From Leifsonia sp. Root1293 (GTDB lineage: Bacteria; Actinomycetota; Actinomycetes; Actinomycetales; Microbacteriaceae): a stretch of DNA of 64,000 bases. The notes under the pieces were generated by a model that was given only the letters and a program-made list of their open reading frames with translations, searched no databases and was not told the origin of the DNA. Numbering within the stretch: position 1 is the stretch's first letter; the number at the start of each line of letters is the position of its first letter. Of the stretch, positions 63,709 through 64,000 are shown in pieces. The stretch is from NCBI RefSeq assembly GCF_001425325.1, contig NZ_LMEH01000001.1, positions 134,361 through 198,360 of the forward strand, written 5' to 3'. Both the position numbers and the translations under genes were made by a program.

Positions 63709-64000
63709 ATGTTGAATGCGAAATCCGCTGCCGCCGTCCTCCCCGCAACAGACCTCGATCGCGCGCGGCAGTACTACGACGACAAGCTCGGCTGGAAGCC
63801 TGACGGCCAAGACGCCGGCGGACTCATGTACACCGTCGGCGGCACCTCCGTCTACGTGTACGAGACGACGTACGCCGGAACGGCCCAGAACACGGCCTTG
63901 ATGGTGGAGGTGGACGATCTCGAGTCCGCCGTCGCGGAGCTGCGCGCGGCCGGCGTCGCCTTCTCGGACTACGACCTGCCCGGCCTCACGACCGTGGACG
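63709..64000 (+). CDS. VOC-family (glyoxalase/bleomycin-resistance-like) protein, 3' end off the window
   Basis: 97 complete codons are visible. Start ATG 63709 with AGAAGGA six bases upstream; ATG 63703 touches that site. AAVLPATDLDRARQYYDDKLGWKP is the first beta-alpha-beta of the VOC fold, followed by YTVGGTSVYVYE and ALMVEVDDLESAVAELRAAGV of the second half. Metal ligands cannot be judged. Substrate unknown. A -10-like TACAAT at 63674-63679 suggests its own promoter, with no good -35. Confidence 0.82.
   Translation, partial: MLNAKSAAAVLPATDLDRARQYYDDKLGWKPDGQDAGGLMYTVGGTSVYVYETTYAGTAQNTALMVEVDDLESAVAELRAAGVAFSDYDLPGLTTVD

Overview
The window reads as chromosomal DNA of a high-GC actinobacterium, most likely a member of the Microbacteriaceae (Micrococcales). 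The basis is gene content: two WhiB regulators, MtrAB-LpqB, an RsrA-type anti-sigma factor of the mycothiol stress system, the fused Kgd-type 2-oxoglutarate decarboxylase, DUF5719, DUF3499 and Rv3235-family proteins, and a 52-codon membrane protein of a type common in that family. Almost all of it is ordinary single-copy chromosome. No rRNA, tRNA, CRISPR array, prophage or recognisable transposase was seen.

Layout. 1-6 kb: an exopolysaccharide or teichoic-acid-type cluster (truncated GT2 enzyme, polysaccharide pyruvyl transferase, GT61-like glycosyltransferase) with visibly more A/T-ending codons than the rest. 6-12 kb: a secreted beta-rich protein, an acyl-CoA dehydrogenase, mannose-6-phosphate isomerase and a membrane O-acyltransferase with an SGNH domain. 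12-13.3 kb: an AbiEi/DUF559-like nuclease gene between two near-identical 39-bp direct repeats, with an inverted partial copy outside; this is the least ordinary object in the window. 13.3-21 kb: a GlxA-type regulator, galE, whiB, a giant GT2 membrane protein and a DUF5719 protein. 21-25 kb: metallopeptidase-like and DUF3499 proteins, S-adenosylhomocysteine hydrolase, RDD and SpoIIM-like membrane proteins. 25-27.4 kb: the fur-katA operon. 27.4-33 kb: a five-gene, translationally coupled minus-strand operon (polytopic membrane protein, DUF4129, DUF4350, MoxR, DUF58). 33-42 kb: mtrA-mtrB-lpqB, comF, hpf and secA. 42-47 kb: an Rv3235-like gene, an HTH gene, then SAF (CpaB-like), CpaE-like and PdtaS-like genes. 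47-55 kb: whiB1-type gene, two small envelope proteins, bcp, rsgA-aroA, sigH/sigR-rsrA, MMPL and Pr6Pr membrane proteins. 55-64 kb: kgd, guaB1, two CNNM/HlyC-type CBS proteins and the start of a VOC-family gene.

Common themes are envelope construction and its control (polysaccharide enzymes, O-acylation, MtrAB-LpqB, SecA, MMPL, WhiB) and oxidative or thiol stress (KatA/Fur, SigH/RsrA, Bcp). Convergent gene pairs are usually separated by strong hairpins that could terminate both ways, and many same-strand neighbours overlap by 4 bp. Start codons were moved inside the longest reading frames where a Shine-Dalgarno sequence or family N-terminus supports it; those choices are given per gene.

All statements come from reading the sequence. 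No database search, folding program or statistics were run.
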